From NCBI RefSeq assembly GCF_030433435.1, contig NZ_JANRHH010000055.1, positions 1 to 64,000 on the forward strand: a stretch of 64,000 bases of DNA, given 5' to 3'. A program made the translations under genes and the position numbers. The notes below the pieces were generated by a model. It was given only the letters and a program-made list of their open reading frames with translations, was not told where the DNA came from and made no database searches. The stretch comes from Polycladomyces subterraneus. GTDB taxonomy: Bacteria; Bacillota; Bacilli; Thermoactinomycetales; JIR-001. Below, piece after piece: positions 53,501 to 61,703 of the stretch. The number at the start of each line of letters is the position of its first letter. Position 1 is the first letter of the stretch.

Positions 53501-53626
53501 TGCTGTTCCCTCCACACTATACAAATATTGTCATGGGTTAGTTCTGCAAATTCAAAAATCGGGGTTTGCTCTGGCTCAGGAAATGACATATCGGAATGGA
53601 AGGCGCATCTTTTACATCAAGATGTC

Positions 53627-53668
53627 CGCCCCCGAAGATCGGGGGCGTTTTCAATTTTAGCCCAATCG
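53627..53668 (+). terminator. Terminator-like hairpin at the end of the ThyX-like gene
   Basis: GCCCCCGA/TCGGGGGC (53638-53656) with T-rich flank on the plus strand; it touches the stop codon of the minus-strand ThyX-like gene. On the minus strand there is no U-run, so it may only block transcription from the left. Confidence 0.45.
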
Positions 53669-55147
53669 TCGTTGTGCATAGCGGGCAAACACAGGATGCT
53701 TCTCTTGCAGCTCCCGAAGCAACGCCTCAAATGTGAGACGGATGTCCCATTGTGCTTCCGGCGAGGTGCGCAGGTTGATGAGATGGTACAGTTCCCACAG
53801 CGAAGCTGTGGCAGTAACGGGACGATGGTGCGCGTTGCTCACGCAATAGGCGGCTATTTCGGGGAAACGGGCGGCTATAAACTCATATGTTTCCGTTGCC
53901 AAAAACACCGCTTCCTCATAAATCGAGGTCAGTCCGGCCTCTTCCACATGAGGCGGGATGGTGTATCCAAGTTTGACCGTCGGTTCGCCGTAGGAGAAAT
54001 GCGTCCGCCGGTTGTGACGGAGCAGTTGGTGCCAGTTGGCCTCCGAGATCAACAGTTCCATGGTGTAGGTCACATGCTGGAATTCATCCCGGGGGTTGTC
54101 AAAGAAGCGCAGGTGCCGTAGCGCAGTATCAACGATCCGCTCCTTCTCCTCGACAGAGAGTCGTTCAGCCGTAGCCAATGCCCGCGCGTAGGTCGCCGAT
54201 CGTTCGCTCACCATCAAGTGGGTCACCGTTTGCGTCAAGGCTTTGTCGTAATCAGGCATCTGGACGAACCGAGCGAACGGTTTCTTCCTCTCCGTATCCT
54301 CCGTCTGATGAGGAGATTCCGGCAACAGGTCGGAGAGGTCATTCCGCGTCTGCAACAGATAGTCATTGGGTTTGACGTGTTTGAGCAATGTCGGGATGAC
54401 CCGGCTGATTTCCCGCTCCATCTCCTCGGCCAATCGGCGGCATTCAGAGTGGCGGCTGGAGAGCAGCCGGACGATCGTGTCGCGGAGGGCTCGTCCGTTA
54501 CCAGTCATGCCGAGATTGGTGAGCGTAGCCAGTGTCAATACGTATCGGGCATCTTCAAACGCCGTTTTTTCCACACGAACGGAGAAGCGTTTGTCGGATT
54601 CGCCTTCTTGACGTGGGAGGTTGCGACTCAGATGATCGATCAGCCCGCTGAGCAACCGTTCATAGATGTCGAAAGCTGTTTCGTTCAGGCGTATGAATGC
54701 TTGTTTTGATTCGGTGTCCTGTTCCAGCTCCGCCGGGATGAAGTAGTCGCCACGCCGGGGCCGTTGATATCGCTGGCTGTACTCGGTAAAACTGTTGAAG
54801 CTGTTGGCCAGTTCCAATTCGGCGGATGCCAGTCGACTGATCTTTTCGATTCCCACATGGGCGACGGCATGCTCTGCCACACTGCTGTGACCGTAGCCTA
54901 CCACCCATTTTTCGTGGAAGAGGGCAGCCTTTTCCGAGTAAAAACCGGTCATGCCGCCGGCCGTCTCGTCCATCGCCAATTCCCCATCAGCCAGCAGTTT
55001 TTTTAGATTGTCGCGGAAGCTGGCTGGACTGCGACTGACGTACGCAAAAATGACCGCAATCACTTCCTCGGGCAAATTGAAGATGGTATATACATTTTTA
55101 TCCAGATTGGACACATATCGGGACAAATCGATGGTTTGCGCTGTCAT
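53657..55147 (-). CDS. Tandem ThyX-like protein (FAD-dependent thymidylate synthase family)
   Basis: A 496-residue protein built from two ThyX-like halves, twice the length of ordinary ThyX. The first half has YGHSSVAEHA near residue 85 and FTEYSQRY near 120; the second half has ISEANWHQLLRHNRRTHFSY near 385. Ordinary ThyX carries RHRxxSxNExSxRY in one stretch; here the RHxR part is in the second half and the ExSxRY part in the first. It may form the active site across the halves, or have another flavin-dependent role. ATG 55147 has GGAGG seven bases upstream. Divergent from yunB. Confidence 0.82.
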   Translation of the reverse strand: MTAQTIDLSRYVSNLDKNVYTIFNLPEEVIAVIFAYVSRSPASFRDNLKKLLADGELAMDETAGGMTGFYSEKAALFHEKWVVGYGHSSVAEHAVAHVGIEKISRLASAELELANSFNSFTEYSQRYQRPRRGDYFIPAELEQDTESKQAFIRLNETAFDIYERLLSGLIDHLSRNLPRQEGESDKRFSVRVEKTAFEDARYVLTLATLTNLGMTGNGRALRDTIVRLLSSRHSECRRLAEEMEREISRVIPTLLKHVKPNDYLLQTRNDLSDLLPESPHQTEDTERKKPFARFVQMPDYDKALTQTVTHLMVSERSATYARALATAERLSVEEKERIVDTALRHLRFFDNPRDEFQHVTYTMELLISEANWHQLLRHNRRTHFSYGEPTVKLGYTIPPHVEEAGLTSIYEEAVFLATETYEFIAARFPEIAAYCVSNAHHRPVTATASLWELYHLINLRTSPEAQWDIRLTFEALLRELQEKHPVFARYAQRRLG

Positions 55148-55250
55148 GTTCATTCCTCCGTCATACACGCTAAACTATCTTTTTCATTCTATCAAACAAC
55201 CCTGGCAAGTGGACGGGGTTTTTTGCATAGAAGTGGGGCGAGGAGGGATA

Positions 55251-55997
55251 ATGATGCGGTTTCGAAGGTGGCGATTGCGGCTGCGTCGCAGACCTCAGGG
55301 GTTGAGGCGGCGCAGAAAATCGGGGGCATGGTTCCTGGCGTTGGTCATCCTGTTTGCCGTGTTGTACCAGACATTGTGGTTGTTGGAGAAACACCTGCAT
55401 CCCACCTTAGTCACGATCGCCCGGACCGAAGTGAAAAAGATCGCTTCGGAGGCGATTTTGGAAGGGGTACAACAACAATTGAAAATGGGCGGTGACCTCA
55501 ACCGCATCATGAAAGTGGAAAAAGCCGCAGACGGGCAAGTGGCGTGGATCACGATCAATCAACAGGTGCAACAGCGGGTATATACACAGACCACCTCGCA
55601 GGTGACGCGGATTCTGCATCATCTCGAAAACAAACCGATCAGCCTCAGTTTGGGGCAAGTGTTGCAAAGCAACATCCTGGCCGATTATGGACCGCGGATT
55701 CCGGTGGAAATTTGGCCCAAAGGGGACGTGATCGTCGATTTCGAACCGAAGATGGAGTCGGCGGGGGTGAATACGGTGATGGTGACGATGATGTTGAAAG
55801 TGCACGCCGAGATGAGCGTGGTCGTTCCGTTTTCAACCGAACCCACGGTCGTCCAGGCCAAGATTCCGATTGCGACAGCGTGGATGATGGGAGACGTGCC
55901 ACAATTCTACTATTACAACGGCGCATTGAAAAAAGCCGAGAGCGGCTCATCACCGCAGGTTCCGATGCCGCAGATCAAAATGAAGGGGGAAAATTAG
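55251..55997 (+). CDS. yunB: Sporulation protein YunB
   Basis: A 248-residue sporulation protein with a very basic N-terminus (MMRFRRWRLRLRRRPQGLRR), one membrane helix (about residues 27-45) and an extracytoplasmic domain. The block ASEAILEGVQQQL, VTRILHHLE and VEIWPKGDVIVDFEPKMESAGVN with VHAEMSVVVPFSTEP is characteristic of YunB, made in the mother cell under sigma-E in Bacillus and needed for full sporulation. ATG 55251 follows GAGGAGGG. In Bacillus it neighbours lytH and yunC; here lytH is 3 kb away and yunC about 47 kb away. Confidence 0.92.
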   Translation: MMRFRRWRLRLRRRPQGLRRRRKSGAWFLALVILFAVLYQTLWLLEKHLHPTLVTIARTEVKKIASEAILEGVQQQLKMGGDLNRIMKVEKAADGQVAWITINQQVQQRVYTQTTSQVTRILHHLENKPISLSLGQVLQSNILADYGPRIPVEIWPKGDVIVDFEPKMESAGVNTVMVTMMLKVHAEMSVVVPFSTEPTVVQAKIPIATAWMMGDVPQFYYYNGALKKAESGSSPQVPMPQIKMKGEN

Positions 55998-56000
55998 GTC

Positions 56001-56150
56001 GTGTCTGTTTATTCCGTAAGGGAGCAATTTTCCCCAGGCGTGCGACTGACCCAACCCTGACTGAGTCGGAGCGGTCATCATTAGGTTCGCTGAAGGGTGA
56101 AGGTGGAGCGAGCCGGGAAAGCAATGTGGACAGTATTCACCAGACACACC
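56001..56150 (+). repeat. Dispersed repeat, copy 1 (structured-RNA-like)
   Basis: Begins four bases after the yunB stop. Ends are complementary (GTGTCTG at 56001-56007, CAGACAC at 56141-56147). Two blocks recur at copy 2 (58.27-58.51 kb): around TTCCGTAAGGGAGCAATTTT then CCCAGGCGTGCGACT, and GGTGGAGCGAGCCGGGAAAG at 56102. The closed ends and spaced conserved blocks look like a folded RNA or a small non-autonomous element. I do not recognise it. Confidence 0.7.
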
Positions 56151-56195
56151 CCAAAACCGGTTGTATGGGGCGTATCAAGTAATCTCGCGTGTGAC

Positions 56196-56238
56196 AAAAA
56201 AAGGCGTACCCGGACAATCGAATGTACCGGATACGCCC
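56196..56238 (-). terminator. Terminator of the UbiD gene
   Basis: Read on the minus strand: GGGCGTATCCGG, 12-base loop, TCCGGGTACGCC, then TTTTTTTG. About 60 bases after the stop codon. Confidence 0.88.
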
Positions 56239-56295
56239 TCCAATCTTCCGAGAGGGAAATTTGGTCCCGCTAATTCCGGTATGGCGGGTGTCCAT

Positions 56296-58071
56296 TCAAT
56301 TGGATCGTAGCCCTTGTGGAAAATATTCTTTCCACCGTCGATCAACTAACTGCACGATCTCCGGATCCGGCTCCAGTTCGTCGGGATAACCCGGCTTCAT
56401 GCGGGCATCGATCACGATCGGCAGGCGGTACCTCGGATGGTGTCGCACCAGTTCCGCGCGGGCATGGATGTCGTAAGCCGGATCGAACCGGGTGAAGACC
56501 GTCCACAGGAACCGTGTTTGCCTCTCTACTGCACGGATGTCATCCACCAAAAAGACGAAGGGCCATTCACTCAGTGCATCACCATACGATTCGGCCAGGC
56601 GACGGGCCAACTCCGGCTCCCGTTCGAACGGCTCACCTTCCACCACCAGTGCCCCTTTGCAATAGGGACAGATGTGACGAATCCCAGGCAGTTCCGGGCC
56701 GCGATACTCGGCAGGCAGCGTACGGATCGGTTCGCCGACGCCGACCAGGACCGCCTTACTTCCATGATTGAACCGTCGGCCGGTATAATCTAGCGTATCC
56801 ATCGAGGTATTCCCGAAGACGAACAGATCAACCGCAGGATCAAACCGCTCCAACACAGTTTCGAACAACCGGGGGAAGTTGTCCAGCGGCAGAGCTTGAT
56901 CGGTGATGATCAAAAACTTGGTCAGCGTCAACTGGCCTTCGCCCAGGATGCGGAAGGCGTGAGCCAATGCTTCCCGTCGATAACTTTCTCGGACCACGGC
57001 GGCTGCCAGGGGATGGAACCCGGTTTCCGCGTAGGTCCACAAATCCCTGACTCCCGGCATGGCCAGTGGGAAGGCGGGCGAGAGCAGACGTTGCAGGAAT
57101 TCGCCGAGATAGTAGTCTTCCTGTTTTGGTTTGCCCACCACGGTCGCCGGGTAAATCGCGTCCTTGCGGTGATGCACCGATTGGACGTGGAAAACGGGAA
57201 AGTCGTGTTTGAGTGAGTAATACCCGTAGTGATCACCGAACGGTCCTTCCGGACGCCGCTCATGCGGCGGCACATAACCGGAGAGGACGAATTCAGCTTC
57301 CGCGATGATCGGGTATCCGTTGGCGCCCGGCCGAACGACGGGCAGTTTTTCTCCTAAAATGAGGGAAGCCAGTATCAACTCCGGCAACGACTCCGGTACG
57401 GGGGCGATGGCAGAAGCGATCAATGCGGGCGGGCCGCCCAGAAACACCCGCACCGGCAGGGGTTGGTTCCGCTTCTCCGCTTCGTGGTGGTGAAAACCGC
57501 CTCCTTTGTGAATCTGCCAGTGCATCCCGGTTGTCTGCCGGTCAAAGATTTGCATCCGGTACATGCCGAGATTGTGTTGACCGGTCTCCGGATGTTGCGT
57601 ATAGACCAGAGGCAGAGTGATAAACGGACCGCCGTCTTCCTGCCAGGAGGTGATCACGGGCAATTGGGTCAAATCCACTTCCGGCTGTTGCACTTCCAGC
57701 ACGGGAGCCCGGTTGGAAGAAACGGTTTTGGTCCCCACTCTGAGCAGGTCGAACAGCAGTTTTCGCTGTTTCCACAAGGTTTGTGGTTTGGGTGGAAGCA
57801 ATTCGTGCAACATTGCCACTGTTTGCTTCATCAATTGTTCCGGTCGTGGACCGAACGCGAGGTCCACCCGCCTGGCGGTGCCAAACAAATTGGTGACGAC
57901 AGGAAAGGACGAACCTTTTACTTGGGTAAACAATAATGCCGGTCCTTCCTCGGCAATGACCCGTCGATGAATTTCCGCCAATTCCAGATGAGGATCGACG
58001 GGAGCAGAAATCTCGACAAGATCGTTTTCCCTTCGCAGTGTATCCAAAAATGATCGTAAATGTTTGTGCAA
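56296..58071 (-). CDS. UbiD family decarboxylase (prenylated-FMN dependent)
   Basis: A 591-residue UbiD-type decarboxylase of aromatic or alpha,beta-unsaturated acids. Typical stretches: FLDTLRRENDLVEIS, GPALLFTQVKGSSFPVVTNLFGT, MYRMQIFDRQTTGMHWQIHKGG near residue 185 (with the Arg/His that hold prenylated FMN and Mn), and PEGPFGDHYGYYSLKHDFPVF near 288, where the E-x-D of the catalytic site lies. TTG 58071 behind AGGGG is chosen; the frame upstream contains the TATAAT box (58102-58107). No ubiX is adjacent. It could serve menaquinone or aromatic metabolism; not decidable here. Confidence 0.9.
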   Translation of the reverse strand: MHKHLRSFLDTLRRENDLVEISAPVDPHLELAEIHRRVIAEEGPALLFTQVKGSSFPVVTNLFGTARRVDLAFGPRPEQLMKQTVAMLHELLPPKPQTLWKQRKLLFDLLRVGTKTVSSNRAPVLEVQQPEVDLTQLPVITSWQEDGGPFITLPLVYTQHPETGQHNLGMYRMQIFDRQTTGMHWQIHKGGGFHHHEAEKRNQPLPVRVFLGGPPALIASAIAPVPESLPELILASLILGEKLPVVRPGANGYPIIAEAEFVLSGYVPPHERRPEGPFGDHYGYYSLKHDFPVFHVQSVHHRKDAIYPATVVGKPKQEDYYLGEFLQRLLSPAFPLAMPGVRDLWTYAETGFHPLAAAVVRESYRREALAHAFRILGEGQLTLTKFLIITDQALPLDNFPRLFETVLERFDPAVDLFVFGNTSMDTLDYTGRRFNHGSKAVLVGVGEPIRTLPAEYRGPELPGIRHICPYCKGALVVEGEPFEREPELARRLAESYGDALSEWPFVFLVDDIRAVERQTRFLWTVFTRFDPAYDIHARAELVRHHPRYRLPIVIDARMKPGYPDELEPDPEIVQLVDRRWKEYFPQGLRSN

Positions 58072-58267
58072 TGAAATCGCCCCTATGATCAGTCTATCGC
58101 TATTATACAGCTTCTCGCGAGTGATGGCAGAACTTCGATGCAGACGTTTGCTGTGATATAGTGGGAGGAAAAGAATGTTACGCACTGTATATGGAATGTG
58201 TCCCCTCATTGATCAACTGTAGTGAGCGAAGACTTGAGTGCGACCGAGCATCGCAATATTCATCAGA

Positions 58268-58510
58268 TGCGTCCAGGTAATCAAGTTTCGTAAGGGGCAA
58301 AGTTTTCCCGGGTGTACGACTTACCAAGCCCGGCAGAGAGAAGACCCGAAAAGCGCAGGAATGGAATCACGGGCAATTTCCTTTCAGCGAAGCGTACTTT
58401 GCCCATGTCCTGTGCTCACCAGGTCGTAGCGGTCATGATTTCCTTCCTTGCTGGGCGCAGGTGGAGCGAGTCGGGAAAGCAATGCGTACACTATTCACCA
58501 GACACGCCCT
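58268..58510 (+). repeat. Dispersed repeat, copy 2 (structured-RNA-like)
   Basis: Same blocks as copy 1 in the same order and strand: TTTCGTAAGGGGCAAAGTTT then CCCGGGTGTACGACTTACC near 58285-58325, GGTGGAGCGAGTCGGGAAAG at 58460, and the end CCAGACACGCCC at 58498-58509. About 75-90 extra bases lie in the middle. It stops 12 bases before the ribosome binding site of the glutaredoxin-like gene. Confidence 0.7.
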
Positions 58511-58534
58511 AGGTGCTCGAAAGGAGGGACCGGA

Positions 58535-58768
58535 ATGCAAGTAGTGGTGTATTCCAAGCCCCATTGCATTGAATGCAACGTCTTGAAGCGCTTTTTGCAC
58601 GACTATGGCATTCCATATGAAGTGCGGGATTGTGCCGCCCATCCCGAATATCTGGAGGAAGTGAAAGCGATGGGATTTTTGGGCGTCCCAGTCACGGTGG
58701 TAAACGGTACGGCCGTCCAAGGACTGCAACCAGACGAGATCTTGAGACTGTTGGGGCGCAGTGGGTGA
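58535..58768 (+). CDS. Glutaredoxin-like thiol-disulfide protein
   Basis: A 77-residue thioredoxin-fold protein, the size of NrdH/YosR-type mini-glutaredoxins. The redox motif is CIEC at residues 10-13 (YSKPHCIECNVLKRFL), the cis-Pro lies in FLGVPVTVVNG near residue 51, and GLQPDEILRLL closes the fold. ATG 58535 is eight bases after AAAGGAGGG. The dispersed repeat ends directly upstream. Probable cytosolic disulfide reductase for an unknown partner, maybe with bacillithiol. Confidence 0.9.
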   Translation: MQVVVYSKPHCIECNVLKRFLHDYGIPYEVRDCAAHPEYLEEVKAMGFLGVPVTVVNGTAVQGLQPDEILRLLGRSG

Positions 58769-58848
58769 GGCTGTTTCATTCACTCCCCGACTCAATCAGA
58801 ATTGGCGGGGTCCGATGGTAAACAATCGGACCCGCATCAGTCTTACTG

Positions 58849-59868
58849 TTACTTTTTTCGTTTCTTCTTTTTCATTTCCCGCCATTGTTTGCGGGTTTGC
58901 CGTTCCCACGCTTTTAGATGGGGATAGGGGTCAAAAGAATAAATGGTTCGACCGTTGAACTTGTACAAGCCGTAATGCAAATGGGGTGGAAACTTACCCG
59001 AGGTACCCGGTGGACCGTAACCGGAAGAGCCGACGTATCCGACCACATCGCCCGGTTTGACGATGTCACCTTGTTTCAATTTTTTGCGGAACCCATTGAG
59101 GTGGGCGTAATAGTGATAATTGTTGTATACATCACGGATGCCAAGACGCCAGCCACCGTATTTGTTCCATCCCATCAATTCGATATAACCGTAACAGGTG
59201 CTGAGAACTGGGGTGCCGTAATCGGCAAAGATGTCCGTCCCTTCATGGATACGTAAACCTCCCCATCCTCGTCTATCCCCCCATGTGCTGTGATAGGTAT
59301 AGTTGTATTGCAACGGGAGAGGAAAAACATGTGCATCCAATTTCAATGTGTCGAACTTGGCAAAGATCTTGGCAATATGTGTAATGGTATCTACTGCGAT
59401 GGGTTGGTGGTAGTACTGCCACAATCCTGTACGAATCGCATCTTCATCCGTTCCAAGGTGAGATAGGAAACGGGCCACGGTGTACAGAACATCGACAGGA
59501 TCGTGACGATTCGCTTTTCCGTCACCATTGCCGTCACGTCCGATGCCCCCGAAATATTGAATGGAGACTTCCATTTGATCTTCTTGGTCCGGGTTGATCA
59601 CACCGGCCCATCTTTCAGCAGGAACGTGGATGGCCAGCCACCCTTTTTTTCGGGGAAGATCACGACGCACTCTTTGTAAGTTACGTTCATATTGGTCCAT
59701 AGCGGCTAGATAATACCAAGGGAGTCCAGTTAACATTTCCACGTTTTTAAATACCTGTTTCCGCCAATCTGTTTCCACGGGGGAGTCTTTTGCCGCCGCG
59801 GATGGGAATGTCAACGCGAGCGTTAGGGACATTACCATGCAGAACGCCAGGAATCTTCTCATCCGCAT
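58849..59868 (-). CDS. lytH: M23 family metallopeptidase, LytH-like
   Basis: A 339-residue secreted peptidase. A signal peptide (FLAFCMVMSLTLALTFPSAAA) precedes a helical domain with a lysozyme-like look (LTGLPWYYLAAMDQYERNLQ) and a C-terminal LytM/M23 domain with the zinc motif HEGTDIFADYG near residue 212 and HLHYGLY near 302. The architecture and length fit LytH of Bacillus, an L-Ala-D-Glu endopeptidase that trims spore cortex peptidoglycan in the mother cell. Start is ambiguous among clustered ATG codons; 59868 has AGGAA at suitable spacing. Nearness to yunB agrees with the Bacillus order. Confidence 0.87.
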   Translation of the reverse strand: MRMRRFLAFCMVMSLTLALTFPSAAAKDSPVETDWRKQVFKNVEMLTGLPWYYLAAMDQYERNLQRVRRDLPRKKGWLAIHVPAERWAGVINPDQEDQMEVSIQYFGGIGRDGNGDGKANRHDPVDVLYTVARFLSHLGTDEDAIRTGLWQYYHQPIAVDTITHIAKIFAKFDTLKLDAHVFPLPLQYNYTYHSTWGDRRGWGGLRIHEGTDIFADYGTPVLSTCYGYIELMGWNKYGGWRLGIRDVYNNYHYYAHLNGFRKKLKQGDIVKPGDVVGYVGSSGYGPPGTSGKFPPHLHYGLYKFNGRTIYSFDPYPHLKAWERQTRKQWREMKKKKRKK

Positions 59869-59966
59869 CACCATTTCCTGCTTGATTGATCATTTGATAG
59901 TGTGAATGTTTTCGATCGGAAACATGGTGGTACTTTTTGGGTTTTTCGTTCGGGGGAGGTATTGTG

Positions 59967-61031
59967 ATGCACGACATGGATGCTGAACAGCTGGATTCGG
60001 ATATGGTGGAGATCGCATGTAATCTGGACGACATGAACCCTGAGTGGTTTGAACACGTGATGAATCGATTGTTTGCATTCGGAGCCCGTGACGTGTGGAT
60101 GGTTCCGATCATCATGAAGCGGGGGCGTCCCGGTGTGACATTGCATGTTTTGGTAAGCGAGGAACATCTGGATGAGGTCAAACGCGTGTTGTTCTTGGAG
60201 ACAACCACATTGGGAATACGGTGGCATGGCGTAACGGTGCACCGACTGGGACGGACGTTTCAATCGGTGAAAACCCCTTGGGGGACAGTGCGGGTAAAAG
60301 TCGCAACCCATCAAGGAGAAATCGTGCAGTTTGCTCCGGAATACAGGGATTGCCGCGCGATTGCCGAAACAAGCGGGGTACCCCTGAAACAAGTAATGAA
60401 AACGGCGGAAATGGCTTGGATCGCTTCGTTGCCTGACGAGCAGAGAAAGAAGTGGAGCGGTGAACATCCAACAGAAAAAGGGGATATTGCAATGGGAGAA
60501 GGGATGAGTACGGATATGCGGTACCCCATCGGTCAATTTGTAAAGCCAGACACCATTACGACAGCGCATGTCCAACAGTGGATCGACGAATTGGGTGGTT
60601 CGGCCGAGCAGCTTCGCCATGCAGTGGCGGGGTTGACGCCCCAGCAGTGGGATACGCCTTATCGACCGGGTGGATGGACTGTCCGGCAAGTGGTGCATCA
60701 CGTGGCGGATGCCCAAATGCACAACTATATCCGATTTAAACGGGCTTTGACCGAAGAAGAACCGGAAGTGAATGTATGGGAGCATGACGGGTGGGCCGAG
60801 ATGGCGGACTCACGCACGGAACCGCCGGAAGTTTCCTTGCAATTGATCGAGGCGCTCAACCGTCGTTGGGTGACATTGCTGCGTTCTCTGGAAGCGGCGG
60901 ATTTCAAGCGTACGTATCTTCATCCGGTGATGGGGCGCATGAGATTGGATGAAGCGTTGGGGTTGTTTGTCTGGCATATTCGGCATCATGTGGCTCATAT
61001 CACGCATTTGCGCCAACGGATGGGATGGTGA
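59967..61031 (+). CDS. LarC C-terminal domain fused in frame to BstA/YfiT DinB-like transferase
   Basis: One 354-residue frame with two unrelated parts. Residues 1-150 are the C-terminal half of LarC, the CTP-dependent nickel-insertion enzyme: EIACNLDDMNPEWFEHVM, MKRGRPGVTLHVL, FLETTTLGIRWHG and FAPEYRDCRAIAE. Residues 180-354 are a YfiT/BstA-type DinB-fold protein: RYPIGQFVKPDTITTAHVQQ, DTPYRPGGWTVRQVVHHVAD, with metal-binding His residues of VHH and of the final HIRHHVAHI. ATG 59967 follows GGGGGAGG. An internal ATG at 60492 has its own AAAGGGG, so the second part could also be made alone. LarC N-half is on the opposite strand at 61.7-62.4 kb. Confidence 0.85.
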   Translation: MHDMDAEQLDSDMVEIACNLDDMNPEWFEHVMNRLFAFGARDVWMVPIIMKRGRPGVTLHVLVSEEHLDEVKRVLFLETTTLGIRWHGVTVHRLGRTFQSVKTPWGTVRVKVATHQGEIVQFAPEYRDCRAIAETSGVPLKQVMKTAEMAWIASLPDEQRKKWSGEHPTEKGDIAMGEGMSTDMRYPIGQFVKPDTITTAHVQQWIDELGGSAEQLRHAVAGLTPQQWDTPYRPGGWTVRQVVHHVADAQMHNYIRFKRALTEEEPEVNVWEHDGWAEMADSRTEPPEVSLQLIEALNRRWVTLLRSLEAADFKRTYLHPVMGRMRLDEALGLFVWHIRHHVAHITHLRQRMGW

Positions 61032-61193
61032 GAGACGGCGGGAGTACAGGCTCAGGCATCAGGCCGATTCGATGTCTGTCTGACCGAATGGGAGCAAGAA
61101 AAGGGTGACCTTTTCAGCGATGATCCCAGCGAGCGAAAAGAGCCACCCGATTCATCGTTGTAAGCGGTGAGCCCTGCTTTCTTTAGACTTCGG

Positions 61194-61526
61194 TCAGTCT
61201 GTTTGTTCCGACTGGCCGACTTTTTTCACCAGACGATCGTATTGCATGCGAAACAGACGGATGATGCGATCCACGTCTTCCTCTTTGCGAATCCAGACAC
61301 TGACCCAACCGGAATCGGGATAGATATGATGAGGTTCCGCTTCTCCGTCCGCCACCAGTTGGTCACGGACGGACCGGGGAAACGGAAGGTCAGCCAACCG
61401 GTCTTCATGCAAATGGCCCAATTCCTTCCCTGCGTAGCGAAATTCGATTCCCCCGAAGCGGTGCGGTGCTTCGCTGACACCCGGCCAAGCGGATATCGTC
61501 TGACGGATGCGATCGGCGGCATTCAT
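61194..61526 (-). CDS. Luciferase-domain (DUF5519) family protein
   Basis: A 110-residue protein with the pattern of the small 'luciferase family' DUF5519: PHRFGGIEFRYAGKELGHLH, LADLPFPRSVRDQLVADGEA and HHIYPDSGWVSVWIRKEEDV followed by IIRLFRMQYDR. The name is historical; no light reaction is implied and the function is unknown. ATG 61526 has AAAGGAG upstream at slightly long spacing; the longer frame passes through AT-rich noncoding sequence. It sits alone between larC1 and the fusion gene. Confidence 0.85.
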   Translation of the reverse strand: MNAADRIRQTISAWPGVSEAPHRFGGIEFRYAGKELGHLHEDRLADLPFPRSVRDQLVADGEAEPHHIYPDSGWVSVWIRKEEDVDRIIRLFRMQYDRLVKKVGQSEQTD

Positions 61527-61646
61527 CTTGGACAAGCTCCTTTCCTCAATGGTTTGTGGAGTAGTACATAATAAAATATATAATAAATAAAAAAGTTTAT
61601 AAATAACCAAATCAAAAAAACAACGGCTGATCAACAACAAAGATTG

Positions 61647-61674
61647 CACGCCGGTATGAAGTTCCTACCGGCGT
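61647..61674 (-). terminator. Hairpin after larC1
   Basis: CACGCCGGTA with CTACCGGCGTG around TGAAGTTC, 30 bases beyond the larC1 stop. Only a weak U-rich flank on the minus strand. Confidence 0.55.
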
Positions 61675-61703
61675 GTGTGATGGTGTCATAGTACGAGGAC
61701 GGT

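Noticed and set aside
56001-56182. Continuous plus-strand frame through repeat copy 1 as a protein
   Set aside because: The frame is shared with yunB shadow sequence, lacks a start signal, and the conservation with copy 2 is in spaced nucleotide blocks rather than codons.
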